64,000 nt of DNA from Chloroflexota bacterium (GTDB lineage: Bacteria; Chloroflexota; Dormibacteria; Dormibacterales; Dormibacteraceae). The notes beneath the pieces were generated by a model. The model was given only the letters and a program-made list of their open reading frames with translations. It was not told where the DNA came from and made no database searches. Every line of letters begins with the position of its first letter. The stretch's first letter is position 1. The stretch spans positions 52,052 through 116,051 of the forward strand of contig VBDR01000030.1 in assembly GCA_005882135.1 (NCBI GenBank). Direction: 5' to 3'. The translations under genes were made by a program, and so were the position numbers. Of the stretch, positions 8,471 through 17,536 are shown in pieces.

Positions 8471-9085
8471 AGCGCCCTGCAGTCAGCGCGCCTCTACATC
8501 ATCACCCCGGACGCGTCACCTGAGCGCGTCGTCGCGGTCGCCACGGCGGCGGCTCGCGGTGGGGCGGACCTGATCCAGCTTCGCCACAAGTCGCTGCCGC
8601 GCGGGGAGCTCCTGGAGCTGGCCCGCGAGCTGCGCCGGGTGGTTGGCGGCGCGCTGTTCATCGTCAACGACCATGTCGACATCGCGCTCCTGAGCGGCGC
8701 CGACGGCGTGCATCTCGGACCGGACGACCTGAGCATCGCGTCGGCGCGCCGGGTCGCCGGCGACCGCCTCCTCATCGGCGCTTCGGCGTCCACCGTGGAC
8801 GCGGCGCGCAGCGCGACCGATGCCGGCGCCGACTACATCGGGTGCGGCCCGGCGTTCGCAACGTCGATCAAGAGCCAAAAGCAGGTCATCGGCCCAGAGG
8901 GCGTGGCCGCGGTCGTCAACGCGCTCCCATCGGTGCCGGTGTTTGCGATCGGCGGCATCGACGAGTCCAACCTCGGCGATCTGACCGCGATTGGCGTCCG
9001 GCGCGCATGCGTCATCCGCGCCGTCGCCGACGCCGCCGACCCCGAGGCGGCCACGCGCCGCCTGCGTGCCATGCTCACCGCATGA
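8462..9085 (+). CDS. thiE: Thiamine phosphate synthase
   Basis: A 207-residue TIM-barrel enzyme joining the hydroxymethylpyrimidine pyrophosphate and thiazole phosphate moieties of thiamine. Family motifs are GADLIQLRHKSL, FIVNDHVDIALLSGADGVHLGPDDLS, IGASAST and GCGPAFATSIK...GGIDESN. The substrate-binding KxxxR-type segment is present as IQLRHK. The start is the GTG at 8462 within the tail of the palindromic repeat; earlier codons in the ORF-track frame are antisense-like to the anti-sigma gene. The stop overlaps thiL (ATGA). Confidence 0.92.
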   Translation: MGASALQSARLYIITPDASPERVVAVATAAARGGADLIQLRHKSLPRGELLELARELRRVVGGALFIVNDHVDIALLSGADGVHLGPDDLSIASARRVAGDRLLIGASASTVDAARSATDAGADYIGCGPAFATSIKSQKQVIGPEGVAAVVNALPSVPVFAIGGIDESNLGDLTAIGVRRACVIRAVADAADPEAATRRLRAMLTA

Positions 9086-9948
9086 GCGTGCGGGGCGTGG
9101 GCGAGCTGGGCCTGCTCGAGCGGATCAAGCCGTACCTGGCCGCGGGCGCAGGCGGCGACGACGCCGCGGTCATCGCCGACGCGACCGGATTTGTCGTCGC
9201 CAGCACCGACATGTTCGTCGAGGGCGTTCATTTCGACCTGGGCTGGATGAGTGCCGAGGACGCCGGTTGGCGGTCGCTGGCACTGGCCCTTGGCGACCTG
9301 GCTGCGAAGGGCGCCGAGCCGTTGTGGGCGCTCGCCGCGGTCGCCATCCCCGAGCAGTGGCCCGTCGATCACCTGACCGGCCTATATGCGGGGATGGCCG
9401 TCCTGGCTCGGCGTTTCCAGCTCGCGATCGCGGGCGGCGACATGAGCTCGATCGAAGGCCCCGCGGTCGTGTCGCTGACTGTGGTCGGGCACACGAACAC
9501 GATGCCGTTGGCGCGGGCGCAGGCCGAGGCAGGTTGGTCGGTGGGCGTCACCGGCGCGCTGGGTGCGGCCGCGGTGGCCTTGCGGGACCGCCGGGTCCAC
9601 CGTCCTGTGCCTCTAATCGAGGAGGGCCGCCGCCTCAACGAGCTGGCCCTGTGCTCCGGCGACATCTCGGACGGGTTGGTGCGGGAGATGGAGAAGTTCG
9701 CGGCGATGGCGGGGGTCGGCTGCGTGCTGTGGGGCGAAGACGTCCCCCGCGCGACGGGAGCCTCGATGCAGGATGCGCTGACCAGCGGCGAGGAGGCTGA
9801 GCTCGTGTGCGCCGGTCCCGACGAGCTCGTCAAGAAGGCGGGACTCCAGGTCGTGGGAACACTGACCGACGACGGCGTCGTGCGGGTGGTTGACGCCCGG
9901 GACGCGCCGATCAAGCTGGCCGCCAGCGGCTACGACCACTTTGCCTGA
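9082..9948 (+). CDS. thiL: Thiamine-monophosphate kinase
   Basis: A 288-residue ATP-dependent kinase converting thiamine monophosphate to the diphosphate cofactor. It shows AGGDDAAVI near the N-terminus, the metal and phosphate-binding ASTDMFVEGVHFDLGWMSAEDAGWRSLALALGDLAAKGAEP, GGDMSS, and CSGDISDGLVREMEKFA. The length is near the usual 300-330. It overlaps thiE by 4 nt and tsaE by 8 nt. The thiL-tsaE-tsaB neighbourhood is common in bacteria. Confidence 0.93.
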   Translation: MSVRGVGELGLLERIKPYLAAGAGGDDAAVIADATGFVVASTDMFVEGVHFDLGWMSAEDAGWRSLALALGDLAAKGAEPLWALAAVAIPEQWPVDHLTGLYAGMAVLARRFQLAIAGGDMSSIEGPAVVSLTVVGHTNTMPLARAQAEAGWSVGVTGALGAAAVALRDRRVHRPVPLIEEGRRLNELALCSGDISDGLVREMEKFAAMAGVGCVLWGEDVPRATGASMQDALTSGEEAELVCAGPDELVKKAGLQVVGTLTDDGVVRVVDARDAPIKLAASGYDHFA

Positions 9949-10354
9949 CGTCACGACGAACACCCCCGCGGAGACCGAGGAGATCGGCCGCCGTCTCGGT
10001 GAGCGGCTCCGCCCGGGTGACGTGGTCCTGCTGACCGGCGAGCTCGGCGCCGGCAAGACCACACTCGTCCGCGGCGTGGCGCAAGGCATAGGCTCGAAGG
10101 CGCCGGTCGCGAGCCCGACCTTCCAGCTCGTTCGTGTGTATCCGGGGCGCGTGCAGCTGGCTCACGTGGACCTCTATCGGATCGAGAACAGCGCGGAGCT
10201 ACGCGACCTGGGCCTGGAAGAGCTGGTGCAGCAGGGCGCGGTCGTCGTCGAGTGGGGCGAGCGCCTTGCCGTCGACTCAGCCGCGCTGATCGAGATCGAT
10301 CACCTCGGCGGCGACCGCCGCCTGATCCGGACGAAACGTGATCTTAGTCATTGA
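9941..10354 (+). CDS. tsaE: tRNA threonylcarbamoyladenosine biosynthesis ATPase TsaE
   Basis: A 137-residue P-loop ATPase that supports t6A37 modification of ANN-decoding tRNAs together with TsaB and TsaD. Walker A is GELGAGKTTLVRG (about residues 32-44); SPTFQLVRVYPG and HVDLYRIE are family motifs, and VVVEWGERL is close to the C-terminus. I choose the TTG at 9941, which overlaps the end of thiL by 8 nt; the ORF-track start at 9890 lies deep in thiL. It overlaps tsaB by 17 nt. Confidence 0.9.
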   Translation: MPDVTTNTPAETEEIGRRLGERLRPGDVVLLTGELGAGKTTLVRGVAQGIGSKAPVASPTFQLVRVYPGRVQLAHVDLYRIENSAELRDLGLEELVQQGAVVVEWGERLAVDSAALIEIDHLGGDRRLIRTKRDLSH

Positions 10355-10916
10355 TACCTCGGCCACCATGAGCGCGCGGGCTGCGCTGTGGGGCGAGGAC
10401 GGTGGCGCCGTCCGCCTGCTCACCGCGTCCCGTAACCAGCAGGCGATCATCTCGGAGCTCAAAGGGATGATCAAAGGCAAGCGGCTGACTGCGGTCGCAG
10501 TGGCTACCGGCCCAGGGTCGTTCACCGGACTCAGGGTCGGAGTGTCGTTCGGGCTCGGCCTTGCGATCGGCCTACGGATTCCGATCATCCCCCTGCCGAG
10601 CCTCGACCTCCAGGCCGCTCGCAGCGACGTTCCCGCGATTGCGGTCATCGAGGCCGGCCGCGGCCGCGTGTACTACAAGCTTCCAGGCGGCAAACCGATG
10701 CTGGGAGATCCCAGCGATATCCCAACAAGCCACCCATTGGTTGGCAACGTGGCGCCAATGACCGAGGCGGCGCTGCTGGCGGCAGGTCACAGCTTCAGAC
10801 AGCTGGATCCATTGAGCTGGGGAATGGCTGTTGGGCGGGTCCTCGAAACGGCACGCGAAGTGGCCTATGGTAGTCTCGAAATCGAATACATGCACTCGTT
10901 CTCCGCGCAGGCGTGA
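10338..10916 (+). CDS. tsaB: tRNA threonylcarbamoyladenosine biosynthesis protein TsaB
   Basis: A 192-residue ASKHA-fold partner of TsaD. It starts ILVIDTSATMSARAALW, followed by the family hallmark VATGPGSFTGLRVGVSFGLGLAIGL (about residues 55-79). The central AVIEAGRGRVYY matches the usual DARRGEVY position. Slightly shorter than most TsaB proteins (about 220-230). It starts at the GTG at 10338 inside tsaE and runs directly into the acetyltransferase gene. Confidence 0.9.
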   Translation: MILVIDTSATMSARAALWGEDGGAVRLLTASRNQQAIISELKGMIKGKRLTAVAVATGPGSFTGLRVGVSFGLGLAIGLRIPIIPLPSLDLQAARSDVPAIAVIEAGRGRVYYKLPGGKPMLGDPSDIPTSHPLVGNVAPMTEAALLAAGHSFRQLDPLSWGMAVGRVLETAREVAYGSLEIEYMHSFSAQA

Positions 10917-11518
10917 TGGTTCAGATCAGGCAGCAGCTCGCCATCGAGCTGATGCGCGAAGCGGACGTCAACACCGTCCAGGAGATCGAACGCGAGATCT
11001 TCGCCACGCCCTGGCCGCGCAACGCCTACTACCGCGAGCTGGCCTCGCGCGCCAGCGCACACTACGTCGTGCTGCGCCAGGAGGGTCCGGCGGAAAGGCC
11101 GGCCGGATATCGCCTGGCCGATTTCGACCCCACGATCATCGGCTACGGCGGCATGTGGCGGATGTATGACGAGGCTCACGTCACCACGATCGGCGTCCGC
11201 CACGACCTCCAGCACCGGGGCTACGGCCGGATCATCTTCGCCGGGCTGGTCCAGGCGGCCTACGACATGGGCGCCAAGTGGGTCACGCTCGAGGTCCGAA
11301 CCACCAACGACAACGCGATGCGGATGTACGAGGCTTTCGGGTTCAAGGTCATCGGCCGGCGCAAGGGTTACTACACGGACAACGGGGAGGACGCGATCGT
11401 GATGTGGTCCGACTCGATCCACTCGCCCCGCTTCCGCAAGGCCTACGAAGCGAACCTCGAACGAATCGACTCAGAAGTCAGAAACCTCCGTCGCGACCTG
11501 CTGACCAAAGGGGACTGA
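10916..11518 (+). CDS. rimI: RimI-like ribosomal-protein-alanine N-acetyltransferase
   Basis: A 200-residue GNAT-fold acetyltransferase. The acetyl-CoA site is seen in IGVRHDLQHRGYGRIIFAGLV (R/QxxGxG/A-type), followed by LEVRTTNDNAMRMYEAFGFKVIGRRKGYYTDNGEDAIVM, typical of RimI. FATPWPRNAYYREL near the N-terminus is also family-like. About 45 extra residues lie at the C-terminus. ATG 10916 (TGATG junction) is chosen, but GTG 10913 is equally possible. Placement between tsaB and tsaD is a classic context for rimI. Confidence 0.88.
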   Translation: MVQIRQQLAIELMREADVNTVQEIEREIFATPWPRNAYYRELASRASAHYVVLRQEGPAERPAGYRLADFDPTIIGYGGMWRMYDEAHVTTIGVRHDLQHRGYGRIIFAGLVQAAYDMGAKWVTLEVRTTNDNAMRMYEAFGFKVIGRRKGYYTDNGEDAIVMWSDSIHSPRFRKAYEANLERIDSEVRNLRRDLLTKGD

Positions 11519-11520
11519 TT

Positions 11521-11562
11521 CCCCTCTCCCCGCAGGGGAGAGGGTCAGGGTGAGGGGCGTGG
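11521..11562 (+). repeat. Palindromic repeat, subtype B, copy 2
   Basis: CCTCTCCCC and GGGGAGAGG form a hairpin with loop GCA, followed by a purine-rich tail (TCAGGGTGAGGGGCGTGG). It lies between rimI and tsaD and overlaps the possible GTG starts of tsaD. A near-identical copy is at 15898. Confidence 0.75.
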
Positions 11563-12617
11563 AAAGCACATCGCTAACGCTGGGCATCGAAACGTCCTGC
11601 GACGAAACTTCTGTCGCGGTCGTCGAGGGCGGTCGCAAGGTCCTCTCCAACATCATCCACTCCCAGGTGGACCTGCACCAGGAGTTTGGGGGCGTGGTCC
11701 CCGAGCTGGCGGCGCGCGACCACCTCGAGCGCCTGCCGGGTCTCCTGGATATGGCGCTGCAAAAGGCGGACGTCAAACCCGCCGACCTCGACCTGGTCGC
11801 GGTCACGCGCGGGCCGGGCCTGGTCGGCTGCCTGCTGGTCGGAGTGGGAGTGGGGGAGGGCCTCGCTGCCGCGTGGTCGAAACCGCTCACCGGCGTCAAC
11901 CACCTGTGGGGTCACATCTACGCCGCAATGCTCACCCGGCCCGACCTCGAACCGCCGCTGCTGGGCCTGGTCGTCAGCGGCGCCCACTCGGACCTTGTCC
12001 GTATGCCCGAGCACGGCCGCTTCGGGGTCATCGGCCGGACCAGGGACGACGCCGCCGGCGAGGCGTTCGACAAGGCCGCCCGGATGCTTGGCCTCGGCTT
12101 CCCTGGCGGACCGGCGCTGGACCATATCGCGCGCACGGGCGATCCGAATCGCCGGCCGCTGCCGAAGCCGTCGCTGCCGGGCCTCGAGTACAGCTTCAGC
12201 GGCCTCAAGACCGCGCTGCTCTACAGGCTCCGGGGTATGGGCGAATCCGTGACCGACCAGGATCGAGCCGACCTCGCGGCGGCGTTTGAGCGGTCGGTCG
12301 TGGAATCGCTGCTCGAGAAGCTCGACCTCGCTCTGGAGCAGCAGCCGGTGCGAGAGGTCGTCGTCGCCGGGGGCGTGGCGGCCAACACGCTGCTCCGACA
12401 GCGGGCGGCGGAGATCGTCGCCGGTCGTGCCCGCCTGACCATGCCGCCGCTCGAGCTCTGCACCGACAACGCAGCAATGATCGCGGCAGCAGCCCATTTC
12501 ACCTCCCCTTCCCTTCCCCGCCCGCCGTGGAAGGTGGCCGGGGTTGCGCAGCGACCCCGGCCGGATGGGGGCGCCCGACCTATCGCTGTCGACCCGTCGT
12601 TAGGCTGGGAGCCGTGA
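11559..12617 (+). CDS. tsaD: tRNA N6-adenosine threonylcarbamoyltransferase TsaD
   Basis: A 352-residue ASKHA-fold enzyme transferring the threonylcarbamoyl group to A37. It has TLGIETSCDETSVAVV at the N-terminus, the metal-binding HLWGHIYA (HxxxH) at about residues 110-117, LVVSGAHSDLV, DDAAGEAFDKAARMLGLGFPGGP, and VAGGVAANTLLR. Starts at GTG 11559 or GTG 11550 both lie in a palindromic repeat. The C-terminus is unusual: after AAAHF it runs into about 40 proline- and arginine-rich residues encoded by another palindromic repeat, in place of a usual short end. Confidence 0.93.
   Translation: MESTSLTLGIETSCDETSVAVVEGGRKVLSNIIHSQVDLHQEFGGVVPELAARDHLERLPGLLDMALQKADVKPADLDLVAVTRGPGLVGCLLVGVGVGEGLAAAWSKPLTGVNHLWGHIYAAMLTRPDLEPPLLGLVVSGAHSDLVRMPEHGRFGVIGRTRDDAAGEAFDKAARMLGLGFPGGPALDHIARTGDPNRRPLPKPSLPGLEYSFSGLKTALLYRLRGMGESVTDQDRADLAAAFERSVVESLLEKLDLALEQQPVREVVVAGGVAANTLLRQRAAEIVAGRARLTMPPLELCTDNAAMIAAAAHFTSPSLPRPPWKVAGVAQRPRPDGGARPIAVDPSLGWEP
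12500..12573 (+). repeat. Palindromic repeat (degenerate) inside the 3' end of tsaD, copy 3
   Basis: CACCTCCCCTTCC... is followed by the stem GGCCGGGGT/ACCCCGGCC and the tail GGATGGGGGCG, matching the order of parts in copy 1. It is translated as the non-conserved tail of TsaD. Confidence 0.55.
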
Positions 12618-12892
12618 GCGTCAAGGGCTGGGTCGTGGTCTTCACAGGCGAGCGGATCCAGGCCGATCTCCTGGCCGCCGTCCTGGAGGCGGACGGCTTG
12701 CGGGTCGAGGTCTTCGGCGACAACGCCTACGGGGTCGGGATCGACCTGACCGCCGCCCGCCTGCTGGTCCCCGAGGACCAGGCGGAGGCCGCCCGGCGCA
12801 TGATCAAGGAGGCCGAAAGCGCGCCCGCCGAGGCCGATGAGGCCTCCGAAGACGAGCCCCATCCCCCGCCTGCGGCGGGTACTTCCCCATAA
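12614..12892 (+). CDS. DUF2007-like putative signal-transducing protein
   Basis: A 92-residue protein. The first 65 residues (VVFTGERIQADLLAAVLEADGLRVEVFGDN...ARLLVPEDQAEAARRMIKEAE) resemble the small DUF2007/PII-like fold, in which an exposed strand pair and two helices carry no obvious catalytic residues. The GTG start at 12614 overlaps the tsaD stop by 4 nt. The last 20 or so residues (PHPPPAAGTSP) are encoded by a palindromic repeat. The function is unknown; it is the last gene of the thiamine/t6A operon. Confidence 0.7.
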   Translation: MSVKGWVVVFTGERIQADLLAAVLEADGLRVEVFGDNAYGVGIDLTAARLLVPEDQAEAARRMIKEAESAPAEADEASEDEPHPPPAAGTSP

Positions 12893-12906
12893 ATGGGGAA
12901 GAGGGT
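12857..12906 (-). repeat. Palindromic repeat, copy 4 (reverse orientation)
   Basis: Its reverse complement has stem TTCCCC/GGGGAA and a second stem of the CCGGC/GCCGG type, followed by GGATGGGG, as in the copies at 37417 and 42840. It spans the stop codon of the DUF2007-like gene. Confidence 0.7.
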
Positions 12907-12934
12907 TTGGCAGCCCGACCCGGCTTGGTACTAG
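12907..12934 (+). promoter_or_regulatory. Putative groESL promoter
   Basis: TTGGCA (12907-12912), a 16-nt spacer and TACTAG (12929-12934) lie immediately before the CIRCE operator, so the operator would overlap the transcription start. Confidence 0.45.
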
Positions 12935-12937
12935 TAT

Positions 12938-12964
12938 TTAGCAGTCAACCTGCCAGAGTGCTAA
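12938..12964 (+). promoter_or_regulatory. CIRCE operator (HrcA-binding site)
   Basis: TTAGCAGTC, 9 nt, then GAGTGCTAA. The consensus is TTAGCACTC-N9-GAGTGCTAA, so only one base of the left arm differs. It is 52 nt upstream of groES and predicts HrcA repression of groESL at normal temperature. hrcA itself is not in the window. Confidence 0.92.
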
Positions 12965-13015
12965 GCGCTCGGGGGTGGGGAGTGCCAATTCACTTTCAGC
13001 TTAGGAGGGCTGCAC

Positions 13016-13315
13016 ATGAACTTGAAACCGTTGGGCGACCGCGTGGTGGTCAAGCCCGTCGAGAAAGAGGAAAAGACCAAGAGCGGGATCGTGCTTCCGG
13101 ACACCGCCAAGGAGAAGCCCCAGGAGGGGATCGTCCAGGCCGTGGGGACCGGAAGGATCCTGGACAACGGAACCAAGATTCCGATGGAGCTCAAGGTCGG
13201 CGACAAGGTGCTCTACGCGAAGTACGCCGGCAACGAGTTCAAGGTGGACGAGATCGAGTACCTGATCGTGTCCGAGAAGGACGTCCTCGCCATCCTGGCG
13301 AACGGCAAGAAGTAA
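13016..13315 (+). CDS. groES: Co-chaperonin GroES
   Basis: A 99-residue heptameric lid of the GroEL chaperonin. It has the standard N-terminus [24 protein letters not shown], a mobile loop around residues 17-34, the roof-loop region, and the end [14 protein letters not shown] strong ribosome site (TTAGGAGG) precedes the ATG. Expression should be heat-inducible through the CIRCE element. groEL follows 27 nt downstream in the same transcript. Confidence 0.98.
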   Translation: MNLKPLGDRVVVKPVEKEEKTKSGIVLPDTAKEKPQEGIVQAVGTGRILDNGTKIPMELKVGDKVLYAKYAGNEFKVDEIEYLIVSEKDVLAILANGKK

Positions 13316-13342
13316 TCCACAGATAAAAGAAGAGGGACGCAT

Positions 13343-14980
<1,638 letters not shown>

Positions 14981-14985
14981 CCCGA

Positions 14986-15390
14986 CTAGGTCCGAGTTCT
15001 CAAGGAGCCCCCGCTTCGGCGGGGGCTTCTTTCTTTCCCGGGCGGCTCATCGACAGGGATGATGCCCCCGATGCCGGCCACTCGCCTCGCGGCGACGGAG
15101 ACCGCAAACGGAAGCAAGATCATGAACGTGGCGACGATCACCGAAAGGGCGTCCGGCAGCCGCCTCGGGTCGCCGAGTCCCAGGTAAGTGAGGTAGCCGC
15201 CACCGACCGCGGTCACCAGCACTAGAAACACCGCGGCGCCGATCGCCCACGTGCGGTACTCGCGATAGAGGGGTGGAGCGTTCCGGCTGGCCAGCCGCAG
15301 CAGCCACCAGGCGGTGAGGCCGTTCAGCACCAGCCCGCTCAAAAGCGCGCAGGCGGCGATGCCGATCCGGAAGGCGGCCAGGTGAACCAT
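14986..15390 (-). CDS. Small membrane protein, unknown function
   Basis: A 134-residue hydrophobic protein with about three membrane helices (ACALLSGLVLNGLTAWWLL, WAIGAAVFLVLVTAVGGGYLTYL, VIVATFMILLPFAVSVAARRV). It lies downstream of erpA on the same strand. Its charged tail is encoded across the groEL terminator. Coding-like hydrophobic sequence (ALLALGVITPIGILAVNA) continues in frame upstream of the ATG at 15390 to about 15486 without any ATG, GTG or TTG, so the true start may be a rare codon nearer 15480. No family recognised. Confidence 0.55.
   Translation of the reverse strand: MVHLAAFRIGIAACALLSGLVLNGLTAWWLLRLASRNAPPLYREYRTWAIGAAVFLVLVTAVGGGYLTYLGLGDPRRLPDALSVIVATFMILLPFAVSVAARRVAGIGGIIPVDEPPGKERSPRRSGGSLRTRT
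15006..15036 (+). terminator. Rho-independent terminator of groESL
   Basis: Stem AGCCCCCGC/GCGGGGGCT with TTCG tetraloop, followed by TCTTTCTTT. Confidence 0.92.
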
Positions 15391-15486
15391 GACGAACGCC
15401 GAGGCGTTGACGGCGAGGATGCCGATGGGCGTGATTACGCCCAGGGCGAGAAGCGCGAACTCTCTAAGGCGTCTGGATCGAAGCGT

Positions 15487-15867
15487 CTAGTGGCCGCAGC
15501 CGCAGGCCTGCGCGCCGCCGGCGTCGTCGCCCGTGTCGAACGAGTGGCCGCACGAGCACGAGTGCACCGCGTTCGGGTTGTGCACCGTGAAGCCGGCGCC
15601 CATCAGGCCATCCACGTAATCGATCTCGGAGCCGCGGAGGTAGGAGACGCTGAAGTCGTCAACGACGATCTGCACACCCTCGTTGTCGACCACGACGTCG
15701 TCCTGGCGCCGCTGATCGTCGAAAGCCATGCCGTACTGCATTCCCGAGCAACCGCCGCCGCTGACAAAGACGCGGAGGGCCAGCTGCGGGTTGTCTTCCT
15801 TGGCGAGCAGCTCCTTGAGTCGGGTCTGGGCTTCGGTGGTGAGAGAGACGACAGCTTGTTCGATCAC
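15487..15867 (-). CDS. erpA: Iron-sulfur cluster insertion protein (ErpA/IscA family)
   Basis: A 126-residue A-type carrier that hands Fe-S clusters to apo-proteins. The three conserved cysteines are seen as GGGCSGMQYGMAFD (about residue 41) and HSCSCGHSF (about 105 and 107). An extra C-terminal ACGCGH adds possible metal ligands. The GTG at 15867 is preferred over the TTG at 15873 because a TAGCAT box sits exactly 7 nt upstream of it, matching the leaderless pattern seen elsewhere in the window. Confidence 0.92.
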   Translation of the reverse strand: MIEQAVVSLTTEAQTRLKELLAKEDNPQLALRVFVSGGGCSGMQYGMAFDDQRRQDDVVVDNEGVQIVVDDFSVSYLRGSEIDYVDGLMGAGFTVHNPNAVHSCSCGHSFDTGDDAGGAQACGCGH

Positions 15868-15874
15868 GCCCAAA

Positions 15875-15880
15875 ATGCTA
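15875..15880 (-). promoter_or_regulatory. -10 box for erpA (leaderless)
   Basis: TAGCAT on the minus strand, 7 nt before the GTG start at 15867. Confidence 0.5.
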
Positions 15881-15897
15881 CCACGGCTGTTGCGAGT

Positions 15898-15941
15898 CCC
15901 CTCTCCCCTTCAGGGGAGAGGGTCAGGGAGAGGGGCGTGGA
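15898..15941 (+). repeat. Palindromic repeat, subtype B, copy 5
   Basis: CCCTCTCCCC/GGGGAGAGGG hairpin followed by TCAGGGAGAGGGGCGTGG. It is nearly identical to the copy at 11521 and lies between erpA and the upstream ATPase gene. Confidence 0.75.
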
Positions 15942-15944
15942 GAA

Positions 15945-17222
15945 CTACCGCCTCCCGAGCTTGAACCCCTTCTTTTCCTTGGCCTCGCCGGCGCCGGTGG
16001 TCCCCGCGATCATCTGCGCCAGCACCTCGACCCCGCGCGCGATCGCGCTCTTGGGGTCGGTCAGGACCAGGATCTCGCCTTTGACCGCGGCCTCGTCGGG
16101 CTTGGTCCCGTCGAAGTCGATCTCCACCGCCAGCTCCTGCTTGAGGGTCCGGACCACATCCTCTTTGCTGACGACCGACTTCGGCACCTTGTTGTTGAGG
16201 GCCAGGATGACGCGGCCGGGCACGATGTTGAGGACGTTGGTGAAGATGTTCAGCAGCTCCCCCACGTCCTTCAGGGAGGACAGCTCCGGCGTCACCAGCA
16301 CCAGCACGCGCTGGGAGTGGTCGAGGACGCTGATCACGATGTCGGTGAAAGCGACGCCGAGGTCGAAGACGATGTACCGGAACGCGTTGACCAGGATGCC
16401 CATTGCCCGGTTGACCAGGTCGACGGTGATCAAATCGGCCTGCTCCGCGCGCAGCACCCCGGGCAGAAGCATCATGCCGCCGGGGTGATGGAGGATCGCC
16501 CCCAGCACCGCCTCTTCGAAGTTCTGGGGCGGAACCTGGCTCGCCGCGGCCAGACAACCGGTCGGGGTGAGGTAGGAGATAAGGGCGGCGTGGTTGTAGG
16601 GGAGGGCCAGGTCGACGAGCAGGACCTCGCCCGGGAACCGCTTGGCCAGGGAGGCGGCCAGGTTGACCGCGATGGTCGTGCGGCCGGAGCCGCCCTTGGG
16701 CGAGTAGATGGCGACCGTCGAGGCGGCCTGCTCTGGCGCGACCATGCGAGCGCGGGCGATCAGGTTGGGCAACGTGTCCTTGCGCTGCTCGACCAGCTTG
16801 GTCAGCTCGATGAGCGCGTCCGACTCGGCGGGGATGGTCTCGTAGAGCGTCTTGCGGTCGAGGGTCAGCAGCCGGCAGTCCTCGAGGGCGCGGACGCTGG
16901 CGGTGCGGGTCTCTTCAGAAATCAAGGCCATCTCGCCGAAGAAATCGTCCGGCCCCATCAGGGCGATCGTGATCGTGTGGCCTGGGGACTCCTCGACGTA
17001 CACCTCGCAGCGCCCCGACTCGACGATGAACATCGTGTCGCCGGGGTCGCCCTGGTGCACGATCACCGAACCCCTGGCGGCAGAGGCTGGGGCGAGACGC
17101 CGCGCGAGGGCGTGAAGGGTGTTGTCGGGAAGCGTGAAAAAGATTGCTACCCGCTCCAGGATCTGGAACCGCCTCCGCAGTTCATCCGGCGAGCCTGAAG
17201 TGGGGCGGTCGTTGTCGCTCAC
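15945..17222 (-). CDS. Cyclic nucleotide-binding domain fused to CpaE/ParA-like ATPase
   Basis: A 425-residue fusion. Residues about 15-150 are a CRP-type cNMP-binding domain (IFFTLPDNTLHALARRLAPASAARGSVIVHQGDPGDTMFIVESGRCEVYV...DDFFGEMALISEETRTASVRA). Residues about 175-410 are a MinD/ParA-family ATPase of the CpaE type, with the deviant Walker A YSPKGGSGRTTIAVNLA, VLLVDLALP, and FRYIVFDLG. CpaE-like proteins localise pilus or secretion machines. The GTG at 17222 is chosen because TATAAT lies 9 nt upstream; the ORF-track start at 17369 would run through tRNA-Asp and a palindromic repeat. Confidence 0.85.
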   Translation of the reverse strand: MSDNDRPTSGSPDELRRRFQILERVAIFFTLPDNTLHALARRLAPASAARGSVIVHQGDPGDTMFIVESGRCEVYVEESPGHTITIALMGPDDFFGEMALISEETRTASVRALEDCRLLTLDRKTLYETIPAESDALIELTKLVEQRKDTLPNLIARARMVAPEQAASTVAIYSPKGGSGRTTIAVNLAASLAKRFPGEVLLVDLALPYNHAALISYLTPTGCLAAASQVPPQNFEEAVLGAILHHPGGMMLLPGVLRAEQADLITVDLVNRAMGILVNAFRYIVFDLGVAFTDIVISVLDHSQRVLVLVTPELSSLKDVGELLNIFTNVLNIVPGRVILALNNKVPKSVVSKEDVVRTLKQELAVEIDFDGTKPDEAAVKGEILVLTDPKSAIARGVEVLAQMIAGTTGAGEAKEKKGFKLGRR

Positions 17223-17231
17223 GCCGAGGGA

Positions 17232-17237
17232 ATTATA
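17232..17237 (-). promoter_or_regulatory. -10 box (TATAAT) for the cNMP/CpaE-like gene
   Basis: A perfect TATAAT on the minus strand ends 9 nt before the GTG at 17222, implying a leader of 0-3 nt. Confidence 0.55.
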
Positions 17238-17256
17238 GGTATGGGGTCTCAATCCT

Positions 17257-17300
17257 CCTCCCCATTCATGGGGAGGTGTCGGCGAAGCCGACGGAGGGGC
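17257..17300 (+). repeat. Double-hairpin palindromic repeat, copy 6
   Basis: Stem CCTCCCC/GGGGAGG (loop ATTCAT), then GTCGGC/GCCGAC, then GGAGGGGC. It lies between the divergent ATPase gene and tRNA-Asp. Confidence 0.75.
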
Positions 17301-17341
17301 CTCGGAGTCGGTCATAGCCGTTGGTAGACTTAGCCGCTGCC

Positions 17342-17420
17342 GGTCCCGTGGTGTAGCCTGGCCAAACACGCGGCCCTGTCAAGGCCGAGAGCGCCGGTTC
17401 GAATCCGGTCGGGACCGCCA
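17342..17420 (+). tRNA. tRNA-Asp (GTC)
   Basis: The acceptor stem GGTCCCG/CGGGACC, anticodon stem CGGCC/GGCCG around CTGTCAA (anticodon GTC), T-loop GGTTCGAATCC and an encoded CCA are all visible. Confidence 0.93.
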
Positions 17421-17446
17421 TGAAACCGGAGCAGATGCGGCTCTGT

Positions 17447-17536
17447 GGAGAGGTGGCCGAGTCCGGTTGAAGGCGACGGTCTCGAAAACCGTTATGGGTC
17501 ACTGGCCCATCGAGAGTTCAAATCTCTCCCTCTCCG
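17447..17536 (+). tRNA. tRNA-Ser (CGA)
   Basis: The acceptor stem GGAGAGG/CCTCTCC, anticodon loop CTCGAAA (CGA), a long variable arm TGGGTCACTGGCCCA and T-arm GAGAG TTCAAAT CTCTC are present. CCA is not encoded. Confidence 0.93.

Noticed and set aside
15382-16488. 368-aa plus-strand ORF opposite erpA and the CpaE-like gene
   Set aside because: The minus-strand genes have family motifs; this ORF has none and crosses a palindromic repeat.
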